NCBI GenBank assembly: GCA_963851095.1
Contig: CAWKOX010000007.1
Location: forward strand, 372,001 to 436,000
Reading direction: 5' to 3'
Source of the DNA: Oleispira sp963851095
GTDB lineage: Bacteria > Pseudomonadota > Gammaproteobacteria > Pseudomonadales > Oceanobacteraceae
Length of the DNA stretch: 64,000 bases
The notes below the pieces were generated by a model, which was not told where the DNA came from, ran no database searches, and saw nothing but the letters and a program-made list of their open reading frames with translations. Made by a program: the position numbers and the translations under genes. Positions 41,680 to 50,753 of this stretch are shown in pieces; position 1 is the stretch's first letter, and each line of letters starts with the position of its first letter.

Positions 41680-43509
41680 CTATTGCCCCGTCTTAAGAAT
41701 GATGACCCCCGCGGCATTATGAACGCCGTCGTCAGTTGATAGATCAAAAGCTCCCGCAAAAGTATCGATCGCGGTGCTATTGCCTGCTGGGGCTAATAAA
41801 ATACCGCTTAAACTGCCTGATGCTGATGTAGGACTATTGGAGTCGATTGTATCGGTATTAGTATCTGCATTGGTAACGGCAGCAGCTGAAATATCACTTC
41901 CGGTACTGTCTGTTGACATAGAATAAAAATCGCCGGTTAGGTGATCGACAGTAATCGTTGCGCCTTCAATGGTGCCTTCCTCTGCGTACATATTCCATGT
42001 GCTATCTTGGTCTGCCATAGCATTACGCGATTCGACAGTCATATAAATGTTACTAATAGCGTGGTTGCCTGCACTTGAGGTTAGATCAAACTGAGCGTCT
42101 ACATTCGTTACGTCTCCAGCGTTGCTGCTGGCAATAAAGTCCGTTTGATTGCCAGGTGAAAGATCAGAACTACTGGTTGAAAAGTGAAGTGTTCCGGCTA
42201 CGATGCCATTGGTTAAATCTGCGCTGGATGCAGGTTTTCCAGCCAAATAAAATAGATCTTGCTCCATTGGTCTGAAGCCCGTATCACTATATTCGGTATA
42301 ACGACGTATAGGAGCCTCTGAGGTTCCTTGCCAAATGCCCCAGCTGACTTGCTCACTCCAAGGCTGCTGAGTGCTAAAATCAACATCAAGCGCTTCGCCA
42401 CGGCGAATCACCTCTTGAGTGGCTACTCCATCTGCTGCTACTTTTGTTGCTAAAAAGAATAGATCGCCTTGCTCATCACCATTTGTATTCAACGCGATGG
42501 CTAATCCTTGGTTATTATCGCCTACCAGCAACGCAACTTTTGCGTTGGTATTTAGCTGTTCAACTTCGGCTGGAGATAGTCGAGAATCTGGGCTTCCAGG
42601 AAGTGGATCAATAGACGTATTAGGCTCATTTTTATCCTTAATAAAACTATCATTTTCTGCAATCGTTTCATCGGGAAGGCCATCTTTTTCAAATGGACTA
42701 GGAATGCTTGTGTCTGGGGCAGCGGAATCAATTAGCGGGGAATTGTTCGTTTCACCATCGCTATTATTGTCGCTATTGCCATTATTAGAATCAGAAAAGC
42801 TATCAGTGGCTGTTGAGCTGCCATCATTCGTTTCATCTTTAGTATTTGAGTCTGAACCGGACGCGGGTGTTTGGGGTGTAAAAGCGGCGGGTGGATTCAA
42901 TAACCCCGTAAAGACGCCAGAAGCTGATATCTCACCAAAATCGAAATCTGAACCTATGCCTAAATTAAATTGGCCTTGAGGGGTATCTAAAGAAATTCCC
43001 CCTTTCCACACACCGGCAAAGATTTTATCAACGGCCAGCTGTACGTCATATAACGTGCCTCGAATACCAATACTGGCAACAGGGGTTTCAACCTTATAGG
43101 CTTCTTTATTTCCTTTACCAATTTTGCCCGTTAAAGTACGAAAGCCACCGGCAACCAGTTCCATTAGTACTTGGTTATCTTCTTCATTCTCTGTGGAATA
43201 CACATAGGCTTTAATATTAAGTTCAGATTCGGCCTTAAGGGCTAATAAAGCATTATCAATAAAACGAATCTGAACTTTACTGGCTTTACCTGTTTTAATA
43301 ATTTCGTGACTATAAATAGAGTCTCGGCGTTTTAATTGGCGAATGCTTCCTTCACTATTAATCGCCTTAACATCGCCTCGGGCCATGATGATGCGCCCAG
43401 CGATGTCAGCGGCCGTTGCAGAGTAAGAAAATAATAACGTGCTGCACATAAGACCTAATACGCACAGCGATGAAAAATGCTTGAATAAATATGCTTGTAA
43501 ATATTGCAT
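41680..43509 (-). CDS. FecR-domain exported protein with C-terminal beta-rich domain
   Basis: 609 residues. Signal peptide near residues 10-33, then a FecR domain (about 35-175: AGRIIMARGDVKAI, QIRFIDNALLALKAESELNI, VETPVASIGIRGTLYDVQL). A low-complexity Ser/Asn/Asp linker (about 205-300) joins it to a C-terminal part of about 290 residues rich in Gly, Thr and beta-strand patterns, ending ASGSLSGILLAPAG ... FAGAFDLSTDDGVHNAAGVI. That ending resembles the C-terminal barrel of TbpB/hemophilin-type proteins that Slam exports; this is my inference. The partner gene 12 bases upstream encodes a Slam-like protein. FecR here is not next to a sigma factor gene. Confidence 0.82.
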   Translation of the reverse strand: MQYLQAYLFKHFSSLCVLGLMCSTLLFSYSATAADIAGRIIMARGDVKAINSEGSIRQLKRRDSIYSHEIIKTGKASKVQIRFIDNALLALKAESELNIKAYVYSTENEEDNQVLMELVAGGFRTLTGKIGKGNKEAYKVETPVASIGIRGTLYDVQLAVDKIFAGVWKGGISLDTPQGQFNLGIGSDFDFGEISASGVFTGLLNPPAAFTPQTPASGSDSNTKDETNDGSSTATDSFSDSNNGNSDNNSDGETNNSPLIDSAAPDTSIPSPFEKDGLPDETIAENDSFIKDKNEPNTSIDPLPGSPDSRLSPAEVEQLNTNAKVALLVGDNNQGLAIALNTNGDEQGDLFFLATKVAADGVATQEVIRRGEALDVDFSTQQPWSEQVSWGIWQGTSEAPIRRYTEYSDTGFRPMEQDLFYLAGKPASSADLTNGIVAGTLHFSTSSSDLSPGNQTDFIASSNAGDVTNVDAQFDLTSSAGNHAISNIYMTVESRNAMADQDSTWNMYAEEGTIEGATITVDHLTGDFYSMSTDSTGSDISAAAVTNADTNTDTIDSNSPTSASGSLSGILLAPAGNSTAIDTFAGAFDLSTDDGVHNAAGVIILKTGQ

Positions 43510-43521
43510 CCTAGAACTCCT

Positions 43522-45050
43522 TTATTTAAACGCTAGGGTTAAGCCTGCTTCAATTAACGTACGTTGGTAGTCGTACAATTCGAGGTTACTTTGATTATTA
43601 CTGTGGTTCACTTGCAGCCTAAACGTTGTTGCGGGCTGAACATTGTAGAGCCAGCCTACGGCCAGTTGCGCAATATTATCTGAACGCTGTTTTCCCGCGT
43701 AAAATAGGTCATTATCAGCAAATTTAGCAGCATAGTGATTATTACGGTAACTGGCTTGGGCATAAAGCTGTTGATTGGCTGTCAGCTTTTGCTGGGCCTG
43801 ATAGCCTAAGCTGTAATAGTCACTGCCTTGAAAATTGTATTTTTTATCTTTAGCCGTATTACTGCCTAAGCTGAGTTGAAGGCTATGAACAAAGCCTTGC
43901 TCATAGTGGCGCAACATACTGAACTTCCCCTGCCATTGTCCAAAATCTAATGCATCATTTTGGTTGTTGTTTTGCTGGCCTAACTCTAGTTCTGTACTGG
44001 CTTTCCAAGCGGGGGCAAAAAACCACTGCCAGCGAACGTTTGCTAGCAATTGATTTTGTAGCGTTTCTCCTGCTAACCAATACTGGCGGGCTACCCCGCC
44101 TAAACGCAAGCTATGCTGGTCACGTAAAAGTGTTATGCCGCCGTTTGCCGAAAGGTTGATCAGGTCGTAGTCATTATTCACAAAGTTGTCTTTTTGAGAA
44201 GCTGACAGGCTAGCATCTAAATGGGTGCGCTTAGAAAGTGGTTGTGTAATAGAGCCAAATGCTTGCAGCTGATAATAATTACTGGCTTGGGATTTTTGCT
44301 TGTTGTCTAACAGCAAAGTGCCGGTTAATGCTGGGACATTATTAGCGTCATAAAATGTCGCATTAATCGAATCAATATCGGCTGCTGCATTGATGTTGGT
44401 ATCGTGCCCTAGGGCCAAACCTACTACCTGCTTTCCATGATTGAGTTACTTTGTGCTGTTGGTCGGCAATACGATCTAAAAAGTGGTCAATTTGGTTTTG
44501 AACGGCAGCAGGCGGATTGGCTCTCTGCAACACTGGTGAATTCACGTTTGGCTGCTTCATGATTATTCAAAAAGTAATAACAGCGTGCCATTTCTAAGCG
44601 AAAACGAAGGTTGTTCGGATGAGCGTCTAATAAGCGCTCAAAGGCAAAGATTGCTTGGTTATAATGCCCTGTTTGCGAAGCGGCTAAAGCGAAATTGAAA
44701 TCAAATTGCTCGTCGCCTTCCCATTCCTCATGCATCGTGAGCCCAAGCTGGTAGGCAAGAGGGAACTTTGATTGTTCAATAAGCTGGGTGAGTTCAGTCA
44801 GTGAGGTTTTACTTTTACGTTTATTTGGAGCGGGAACGGAAGGTTCAGAATTTTTAGTTATGCTAATACTATTATCAATAGCGACGGGGGCTGGTGGGCT
44901 TAGGTCATCGCTATTTGAATCATCCAGTGTCCCCTTGTCTTGGCTGCTTCTATTAGCGGTGCTTATGTTGGTAGCGGTCGTATCGGTGGCATACAAAGGC
45001 GTACTTAATAGGCTCAAGGCAAGGAATGAAGTGAGAAAGGGTCCATTCAC
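43522..45050 (-). pseudogene. TPR plus outer-membrane barrel protein (Slam/DUF560-like), two frameshifts
   Basis: Three frames together spell one protein. Frame 1 (from GTG 45050, AGGAT six bases upstream) gives a signal peptide and a TPR region (GHYNQAIFAFERLLDAHPNN, FRLEMARCYYFLNNHEAAKR). The frame is lost near 44525-44535, where the continuation NPPAAVQNQIDHFLDRI is read in frame 2. It is lost again near 44421-44430, where LALGHDTNINAAADIDS starts the barrel in frame 3, ending LIEAGLTLAFK. The order TPR, linker, barrel with G(H/Y)D(T/S)N(I/V)N is that of surface lipoprotein assembly modifiers. Each break fits one extra base (or two lost). Either the gene is dead or the assembly has two errors here. 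It precedes the FecR-domain gene by 12 bases. Confidence 0.78.
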
Positions 45051-45332
45051 AATATTATCCTGTTCGTCGTGAAACAAATGTTAATAAATACTACTCTAAT
45101 TATGGCTTAAAAAACGGGCATTATTTTGAACAAAGTAACGGTTAGAGCGTGTTTTTACATAAGTCAGTATAAAGCATGAGTCATATTGGGACTTATATGG
45201 GTATCATTAAAGGTAAATCTAACGTTGTAGCCTTTCTGAGTAATGACACATCAAATCAGTAGAAGGTCGGAAAACACTTGCTGAGAAAAATCTCGAATGG
45301 ATTGATCAGACATTGTATGTATTGAGTGCAAA

Positions 45333-45346
45333 TTGATCTGTATCAC
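45333..45346. promoter_or_regulatory. FNR/ANR-like site, one mismatch
   Basis: TTGATCTGTATCAC matches TTGAT-N4-ATCAA except the last base. Its centre is 51 bases upstream of the perfect site at 45384. Confidence 0.55.
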
Positions 45347-45383
45347 TATATGTAAGCGATTTATCAATCCCCCAATTTATAAC

Positions 45384-45397
45384 TTGATGTATATCAA
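45384..45397. promoter_or_regulatory. Perfect FNR/ANR box
   Basis: TTGATGTATATCAA fits the consensus TTGAT-N4-ATCAA without mismatch. Its centre (45390.5) is about 41 bases before the start predicted from TAATCT at 45419-45424, the spacing of a class II FNR-activated promoter. The downstream gene is the ccoM-like frame at 45560. Confidence 0.8.
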
Positions 45398-45559
45398 ATA
45401 AGTTACCCCAGTAGTTGCTAATCTAACTTTATCAAATCATTAAGTAATACCTCTGAGCTTAAACTCATAATATTACGGCAATGATCACAAAATTTTAGAC
45501 TTAATACTTAAATTTAGACCTGAATTTTAGACTTAGTTAGTATAGTAGAGGTAAACGTT

Positions 45560-45700
45560 ATGTATATGGATGAAGTTGTATTTGCAGGTTTGTTAATCGT
45601 ATTCCTAACATGTTCATTCTTTGGTGGGTTTTATGCAATGATCAAGCGTGATATTGCAAAAAAAGGAACAGGCGCTCCTGATTCGAAGCCTGCTGTTTAG
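45560..45700 (+). CDS. ccoM: cbb3-type cytochrome c oxidase subunit CcoM-like small protein
   Basis: 46 residues, ATG preceded by AGAGG. The N-terminal part MYMDEVVFAG, then a TM helix (LLIVFLTCSFFGGF) and a basic end (MIKRDIAKKG), matches from memory the pattern of the P. stutzeri CcoM subunit (M-aromatic-x-D-x-VV-x-AG, Gly/Phe-rich helix, KD-x-x-KK). CcoM is a single-helix subunit that stabilises the cbb3 oxidase and is often encoded away from ccoNOQP, as here. The perfect FNR/ANR box upstream fits low-oxygen induction. A terminator follows. Exact identity should be treated as likely, not certain. Confidence 0.68.
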   Translation: MYMDEVVFAGLLIVFLTCSFFGGFYAMIKRDIAKKGTGAPDSKPAV

Positions 45701-45783
45701 AGTATCTTTTAAGGGGGAGCCCCCGACAATTAGACTTTAATGAGTTGATTGTGCGTTGTTTTTCTGTGCTGAGTACCTTGCTC

Positions 45784-45817
45784 GGGCCTCAAATTATTTT
45801 GATGGCCCTTTTTTATT
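45784..45817 (+). terminator. Terminator after the ccoM-like gene
   Basis: GGGCC (45784-45788) and CAAA pair with TTTG and GGCCC (45804-45808), followed by six T. A smaller GGGG/CCCC hairpin lies just after the ccoM-like stop near 45714-45725. Confidence 0.88.
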
Positions 45818-45822
45818 TTAAA

Positions 45823-45851
45823 TTGTTATAAAGTCTTCATAATAGCGGCAT
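45823..45851 (+). promoter_or_regulatory. Possible degenerate Pho box
   Basis: Three heptamers with 4-base A/T-rich spacers (TTGTTAT, TCTTCAT, GCGGCAT) follow the 11-bp period of PhoB sites (CTGTCAT), with 5, 4 and 4 matches of 7. They end 21 bases before the first alkaline phosphatase start. Matches are weak, so this is suggestive only. Confidence 0.3.
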
Positions 45852-45872
45852 AATTTTTCTGAGTTATTCGTT

Positions 45873-47489
45873 ATGCGGTCTTTTATTTACCTTCTTGTTT
45901 TATCCTCATTGTTGTCAAATAGTGTGAGTGCGAATTCTATAGATTACGTGCCTCTCAATCAAACGGCTACCAATCAAACGGCTCATCAAAAATCAACTTC
46001 GTCTAACGATAGCGTGACACCGCTGTTGCAAAGAAATCATTGGTATCAGCAAGGTGAAGCGTGGCTAAAAAATAAAGTTACTACCCTTGATTCATTGTCG
46101 TCACCGCTACAGCAGAAAGAGCAGGGCGCGAAAAATATTATCTTGTTTTTAGGTGATGGCATGAGCATCACCACATTAACTGCTGCTAGAATTTGGCAAG
46201 GTCAGCAACAAGGAGAGTCTGGCGAAGAAAATTTTCTGCATTTTGAACACTTTCCTCATACAGCATTAATAAAAACCTATAATACAAACCAGCAAACACC
46301 AGACTCCGCAGGGACGATGAGCGCCATTATGACAGGTGTTAAAACCCGCGCTGGGCTTATTAGTATGGGGCCAGAACAAGATCGAACAGACTGCCAAGGC
46401 AGTTCACAACATCATCAGCAGACGCTTCTTGAGTGGGGGCACCAGCAGGGGATCAATACTGGTGTGGTAACAACGGCTCGGCTGACGCACGCAACGCCGG
46501 CAGCGACTTATGCTCATAGCCCAGAGCGCAGCTGGGAAGGCGATTATGATCGCCACCCCAATGCCTACTGGTATGGCTGTGATTCAATTGCCAAACAACT
46601 GGTTAAGAGTGCTTTTCCTGCTGGCTTAGATTTAGCTTTAGGGGGAGGGGGGTCAAAACTTGAGAGTTACTACGAAACCTTTAATCAGCAATTCCCAAAG
46701 GGTTCATTATTAACCAATAAACAAGCATTTTCCGACTGGAATAAAGCGTTATTAGCCAGTAGCTTTAGTAATCAAAAAGAAGCTAAAACCGGCCCTGTAC
46801 TTGGGGTTTTCTCATCGGGGCATATGGATTTTGAAATGGACCGACGTGCTGCTCAGCCCTCACTAAAGCAAATGACAGAGCAGGCGATTAACTACTTTCA
46901 GGCTCGGACTGGGGGTTATGTTTTAGTGATCGAAAGTGCACGCATAGATCACGCGCATCATAACGGTAACGCGGCGCGGGCATTAGCAGAAACTGCCATG
47001 CTATCAAGCAGTGTTCAGGTTGCTGATGATATGACAGATGATGAAGATACGTTAATTATTGTCACAGCAGATCATAGTCATACATTTTTGATGGCTGGTT
47101 ATCCCAAGCGAGGAAACCCTATTTTGGGTGTCTCAAAAAATCAGAAAGATGAAGTGGTATTAGCCAATGACGGTATGCCATATACCAGTTTGGGCTATGC
47201 CAATGGTAAGGAACATGGACGAAAGAAGTCGGCGGAAGAATTTTTACATAGTGAAGATAAAAACTTTTTACAAGAGGCTGGTATCGCATTAGCGGTAGAA
47301 ACCCATGGCAGTGATGATGTTGCTTTACATGCTAAGGGCCCAGGATCTTACTTGTTTTCTGGATTAATGGAACAGAATGAGATTTTTCATACGATACAGC
47401 AAGCCTTGCTAACGAATGGCTTAAATGACTTAGATAGCTTGAATGATTTAGATGGCTCAAGTGATTTAGCAGCAGGGAAGGATCAATAA
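45873..47489 (+). CDS. Alkaline phosphatase, PhoA type (copy 1)
   Basis: 538 residues; signal peptide MRSFIYLLVLSSLLSNSVSA, so periplasmic. Metal ligand Asp95 in FLGDGMS, nucleophile Ser145 in PDSAGTMS, further ligands in VIESARIDHAHHNG, VTADHSHTF and ETHGSDDVALHAKGP. The set for two zincs and one magnesium appears complete. It releases phosphate from monoesters. The C-terminus carries an imperfect Asn/Leu/Asp repeat (LNDLDSLNDLDGSSDLAAG) not seen in copy 2. Its stop overlaps the ATG of copy 2 by one base. Confidence 0.93.
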   Translation: MRSFIYLLVLSSLLSNSVSANSIDYVPLNQTATNQTAHQKSTSSNDSVTPLLQRNHWYQQGEAWLKNKVTTLDSLSSPLQQKEQGAKNIILFLGDGMSITTLTAARIWQGQQQGESGEENFLHFEHFPHTALIKTYNTNQQTPDSAGTMSAIMTGVKTRAGLISMGPEQDRTDCQGSSQHHQQTLLEWGHQQGINTGVVTTARLTHATPAATYAHSPERSWEGDYDRHPNAYWYGCDSIAKQLVKSAFPAGLDLALGGGGSKLESYYETFNQQFPKGSLLTNKQAFSDWNKALLASSFSNQKEAKTGPVLGVFSSGHMDFEMDRRAAQPSLKQMTEQAINYFQARTGGYVLVIESARIDHAHHNGNAARALAETAMLSSSVQVADDMTDDEDTLIIVTADHSHTFLMAGYPKRGNPILGVSKNQKDEVVLANDGMPYTSLGYANGKEHGRKKSAEEFLHSEDKNFLQEAGIALAVETHGSDDVALHAKGPGSYLFSGLMEQNEIFHTIQQALLTNGLNDLDSLNDLDGSSDLAAGKDQ

Positions 47490-49018
47490 TGAATACTTAT
47501 AAAATAGGCTTGGCGATTTTATGTTCATTCCTCCTGCTTGCTTGCACGGAAGGCAATGATTTAAGTCGAAAAACTGGACCAAATATTAAAGATTCTCGCA
47601 GTGCTGAGCAATGGTATCAGCAAGGCAAAGAACGCGTTGAACGTAGGAAAGCTGTTCTCATACAAAACCTTCAAACAACTCATCGTGTTAAGAAGCCAAA
47701 GAATATAATTTTTGTTTTAGGCGATGGTATGGGGGTAAGTACTCTGACGGCAGCAAGAATATTTGTCGGTCAGCAGCAGGGGGAATTAGGAGAAGAAGGA
47801 GCACTGAGTTTTGAACACTTTCCTTACTCTGCCTTAGTAAAAACCTACAACGTCGATCTTCAAACGCCGGATTCGGCGGGCACCATGTCGGCTTTAATGA
47901 CGGGCGTTAAAACCGACGAGGGCATTATAAGTTTGCCTGACTCAGTAATACGCAGCGATTGCGATTCGTCTATTGAAAAAAACCTACCGACCTTTATTGA
48001 TCTAGCGAAAGCAAAAGGAAAGAGTACGGCGATGATCACCACTGCAAGAGTGACACATGCGACCCCTGCAACAACTTATGCACACAGTGTAGACAGAAAC
48101 TGGGAGAGTGATCATGCGATACCAGCGGCTGAAAAAAACAAAGGCTGCATTGATATTGCAAGACAGTTTGTGGATAACCAAAATCACTCTTTAGATATAT
48201 TAATGGGCGGCGGACGTCGTCATTTTTTGCCTAAAACAGTCGGAGGAAAGCGTACCGATGGTAAAAATTTAGTCACGCAATGGCAAAGCAAAGGGCATTA
48301 CGTTTCTAGCCTAAAACAACTGCAAGCATTACAGCAGACGTATAAAAAAGAGCATTTGTCAGAGGGTGATCTGAAACCTTGGCTAGGATTATTTTCCAGT
48401 TCGCACATGGAGTATGCCTATCAACGACCTGCAGAACAGCCATCTTTAAAGCAAATGGCCGCAGCGGCTTTACAGCGACTTGAATTAAATGATCAAGGGT
48501 ATGCTTTAGTAATAGAAGCTGGGCGAATTGACCATGGGCACCATGATGGAATTGCGTATAAAGCGCTCACCGAAACGCAAGAGCTGCATGAAACGGTGGC
48601 GTGGTTATTAACGCAGGTTGATCTACAAGAAACCCTTATCATAGTAACCGCTGATCATAGCCATACGTTAACGCTAGCGGGCTATGCGACGCGGGGAAAT
48701 CCTATATTAGGAGAAGTAGTAGGAAATGACGCAAAAGGGTATCCAAAAACCAAGGCGAGTTTAAATCTTAAAGGGGAGTCTTATACGTCTCTTGGGTATC
48801 GTGATGGGCCAGGGGCTAACCATTCTGAGCATGAGTTACCACAAACGAACCAAGATACTCATTCTCCTAATTATCGACAAGCTGCACTCGTACCTATGGA
48901 CTATGAAACACACGGTGGAGAGGATGTTGCTTTGTATGCTATTGGCCCACAGGCGCAGTTATTTACTGGAACACTTGAGCAACATTGGATTTTTCATGCG
49001 CTTAAATATGCACTGTAA
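47489..49018 (+). CDS. Alkaline phosphatase, PhoA type, lipoprotein (copy 2)
   Basis: 509 residues. The N-terminus ends in a lipobox (LLAC, Cys19; next residue Thr), so the protein is lipid-anchored, probably to the outer membrane, unlike copy 1. Active-site elements: VLGDGMG (Asp79), PDSAGTMS (Ser129), VIEAGRIDHGHHDG, VTADHSHTL and ETHGGEDVALYAIGP. Copies 1 and 2 are clear paralogues sharing WYQQGK/E near the N-terminus and most motifs. The two are translationally coupled (TAATG at 47487-47491). Confidence 0.93.
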   Translation: MNTYKIGLAILCSFLLLACTEGNDLSRKTGPNIKDSRSAEQWYQQGKERVERRKAVLIQNLQTTHRVKKPKNIIFVLGDGMGVSTLTAARIFVGQQQGELGEEGALSFEHFPYSALVKTYNVDLQTPDSAGTMSALMTGVKTDEGIISLPDSVIRSDCDSSIEKNLPTFIDLAKAKGKSTAMITTARVTHATPATTYAHSVDRNWESDHAIPAAEKNKGCIDIARQFVDNQNHSLDILMGGGRRHFLPKTVGGKRTDGKNLVTQWQSKGHYVSSLKQLQALQQTYKKEHLSEGDLKPWLGLFSSSHMEYAYQRPAEQPSLKQMAAAALQRLELNDQGYALVIEAGRIDHGHHDGIAYKALTETQELHETVAWLLTQVDLQETLIIVTADHSHTLTLAGYATRGNPILGEVVGNDAKGYPKTKASLNLKGESYTSLGYRDGPGANHSEHELPQTNQDTHSPNYRQAALVPMDYETHGGEDVALYAIGPQAQLFTGTLEQHWIFHALKYAL

Positions 49019-49069
49019 ATGAACGTTCTAAATCAACGCGACTAAAAACAACCAATTTAGAGGCAAGTG

Positions 49070-49858
49070 GTGTCTATTTTTAAGTTACAACAATTTTCGG
49101 TGAAGCAAACCGTGTCGGGCATGAAAATTTGTTCCGACAGCCTGTTATTTGGCGCTTTAATTCCAGTAGAAGGGGCTAAACGCATATTGGATATTGGGAC
49201 CGGCACGGGACTACTGTCGTTGATGCAGGCTCAGAAATGCTCGGCACTTTCATCAAAAACCCTAGAATCAATTACCGCAGTTGAAATCACAGCAGAGGGA
49301 GCTGCGGAGGCGAAAGAAAATTTTTGTGCAAGTCCATGGAGGTCTTTATTAAATGTTGTTCATCAAGATATTCAAAGTTTTACCGAAGAAGCGATTATTA
49401 ATAATAACGATCAATACGATCTAATTATCTGTAATCCTCCTTTTTTTTCACACCATAGCCCAACACAGTCATCCAATGCTTTAAGGCATATAGCTCGTCA
49501 TACCGATTATTTATCATTTAGAGACTTATCACATTCGCTAGCAACGTTATTGACTAAAAATGGTATTGGCTATTTATTAGTTCCCGTCAGTATTAAACAA
49601 GAAATTAGGCAGTATTTGAATCATGTTGGGTTGGACATCTCTGCCGTGATTAATATCGCAGAAAGTAAACAGCACGTCGCTAAAGTTATGATTTTAAAAG
49701 TAGAGTTTGGTATTGATAAAGAGGGAGCGCCCAGCAAGGCAGATCTAGAAAAAACGGTGTGTAAGTTTGATTTAGATAATCCTTCTAAAAATAGTCATAC
49801 TCACACAGTACAACAGCATCTTTCGCCATTTTTATTGAGGTATAAAAATGGCAAGTGA
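49070..49858 (+). CDS. trmN6: tRNA1(Val) A37 N6-methyltransferase
   Basis: 262 residues from the second of two consecutive GTGs (49067, 49070); AGAGG is six bases before the latter. Rossmann AdoMet motif ILDIGTGTGLLSLM and the N6-adenine catalytic motif IICNPPFF identify the YfiC/TrmN6 group; the N-terminal VSGMKICSDSLLFGAL is also typical. It modifies A37 of tRNA-Val. It lies 51 bases after the second phosphatase gene and may be cotranscribed, without functional link. Confidence 0.9.
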   Translation: MSIFKLQQFSVKQTVSGMKICSDSLLFGALIPVEGAKRILDIGTGTGLLSLMQAQKCSALSSKTLESITAVEITAEGAAEAKENFCASPWRSLLNVVHQDIQSFTEEAIINNNDQYDLIICNPPFFSHHSPTQSSNALRHIARHTDYLSFRDLSHSLATLLTKNGIGYLLVPVSIKQEIRQYLNHVGLDISAVINIAESKQHVAKVMILKVEFGIDKEGAPSKADLEKTVCKFDLDNPSKNSHTHTVQQHLSPFLLRYKNGK

Positions 49859-49865
49859 TCGCCTA

Positions 49866-50588
49866 TTAATTATATTTCTCTAATGTGGTGATGATTTTTC
49901 GACCGTTTAATAACACGATAAAGGGTACTGATTTTTTATCGGTTGCGACAACCAATTGTCGAATAAAATGCCACTTGGTTTTAATACTTCTTAAGTCAGC
50001 TTTCGATACCGCCTCGGTTGATTCAAACTTTTTTAACATTGCATCGATCTGATTCGCGATAACGGTCGTTTTCATGTCTTCGTCATTTGGGCTGCGAATA
50101 AATCCACCAAATGGATCAGTATTGATTTCAGCGTAGGTTGAGATAATTCGATCAAATAGGATCAGTAATTCTGAGGTATCAGAAGAGGGTGAGTTCTGGT
50201 GATATCGTTTGAGCATTTCAATACGGAGGCTGTTCATAGACCCGCGGTAAACCGCTAATAATGAAACGTCAGAGTATCCTATTTCGATAAATTTGTGCTT
50301 ATTAATGAATAGGTTTGCTTCCTGCCATCGACTCTTTATGACTTTATATTCCTCGGCTGAGTAATTTTGGCCAATCAAATAATCCATGGATTGCTGTAAC
50401 GTGGCCCATGATTTCTCTACTTCTGTTTTGTATTTTAGGTTTGTCTTGTTTATCCAGAATCGGTTTGAATCAATATTGAAATGATAAAAGTTGTGAATGG
50501 ATGACTCTAAATCTTTTTGTTCCGAAGCCAAAGAGAGGCTACTTAGAAATAAGCAAGCGAACATAAAAAATGTAGTGATGACTTTCAT
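49866..50588 (-). CDS. Hypothetical exported protein
   Basis: 240 residues from the ATG at 50588, giving the signal peptide MKVITTFFMFACLFLSSLSL; a TTG at 50606 is less likely. The mature part is helical and charged, with segments such as WATLQQSMDYLIGQNYSAEE and KADLRSIKTKWHFIRQLV, resembling periplasmic four-helix sensor domains. No family assigned. It is convergent with trmN6, 7 bases apart. Confidence 0.65.
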   Translation of the reverse strand: MKVITTFFMFACLFLSSLSLASEQKDLESSIHNFYHFNIDSNRFWINKTNLKYKTEVEKSWATLQQSMDYLIGQNYSAEEYKVIKSRWQEANLFINKHKFIEIGYSDVSLLAVYRGSMNSLRIEMLKRYHQNSPSSDTSELLILFDRIISTYAEINTDPFGGFIRSPNDEDMKTTVIANQIDAMLKKFESTEAVSKADLRSIKTKWHFIRQLVVATDKKSVPFIVLLNGRKIITTLEKYN

Positions 50589-50753
50589 TAGAAGGAAACC
50601 CTGCAAAAGAAAACGATGTTTTAGTCTAGCGATATAGCAAGGTTAGACGACCTCACTAAGGGACAGAATGGAGTCTTTTTCGGCCAGGCCAAGCTATAAT
50701 TTAGCGAGTGACGGTATAAAATTCTGGGATGTACTTATTTAAATGAAATTTTT

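Larger units (their letters stand above)
45078..45559. other. Intergenic regulatory region, no gene seen
   Basis: 482 bases between the leftward Slam-like gene and the rightward ccoM-like gene. It holds two FNR/ANR-type sites (listed separately) and three copies of a TTTAGAC(T/C)T element near 45493-45535. A -10-like TAATCT at 45419-45424 is placed correctly for activation from the perfect site. Confidence 0.6.

Noticed and set aside
42419..42979. 186-codon frame on the plus strand
   Set aside because: It is the antisense of the Ser/Asp-rich linker and nearby part of the FecR protein; composition is biased and no start signal is seen.
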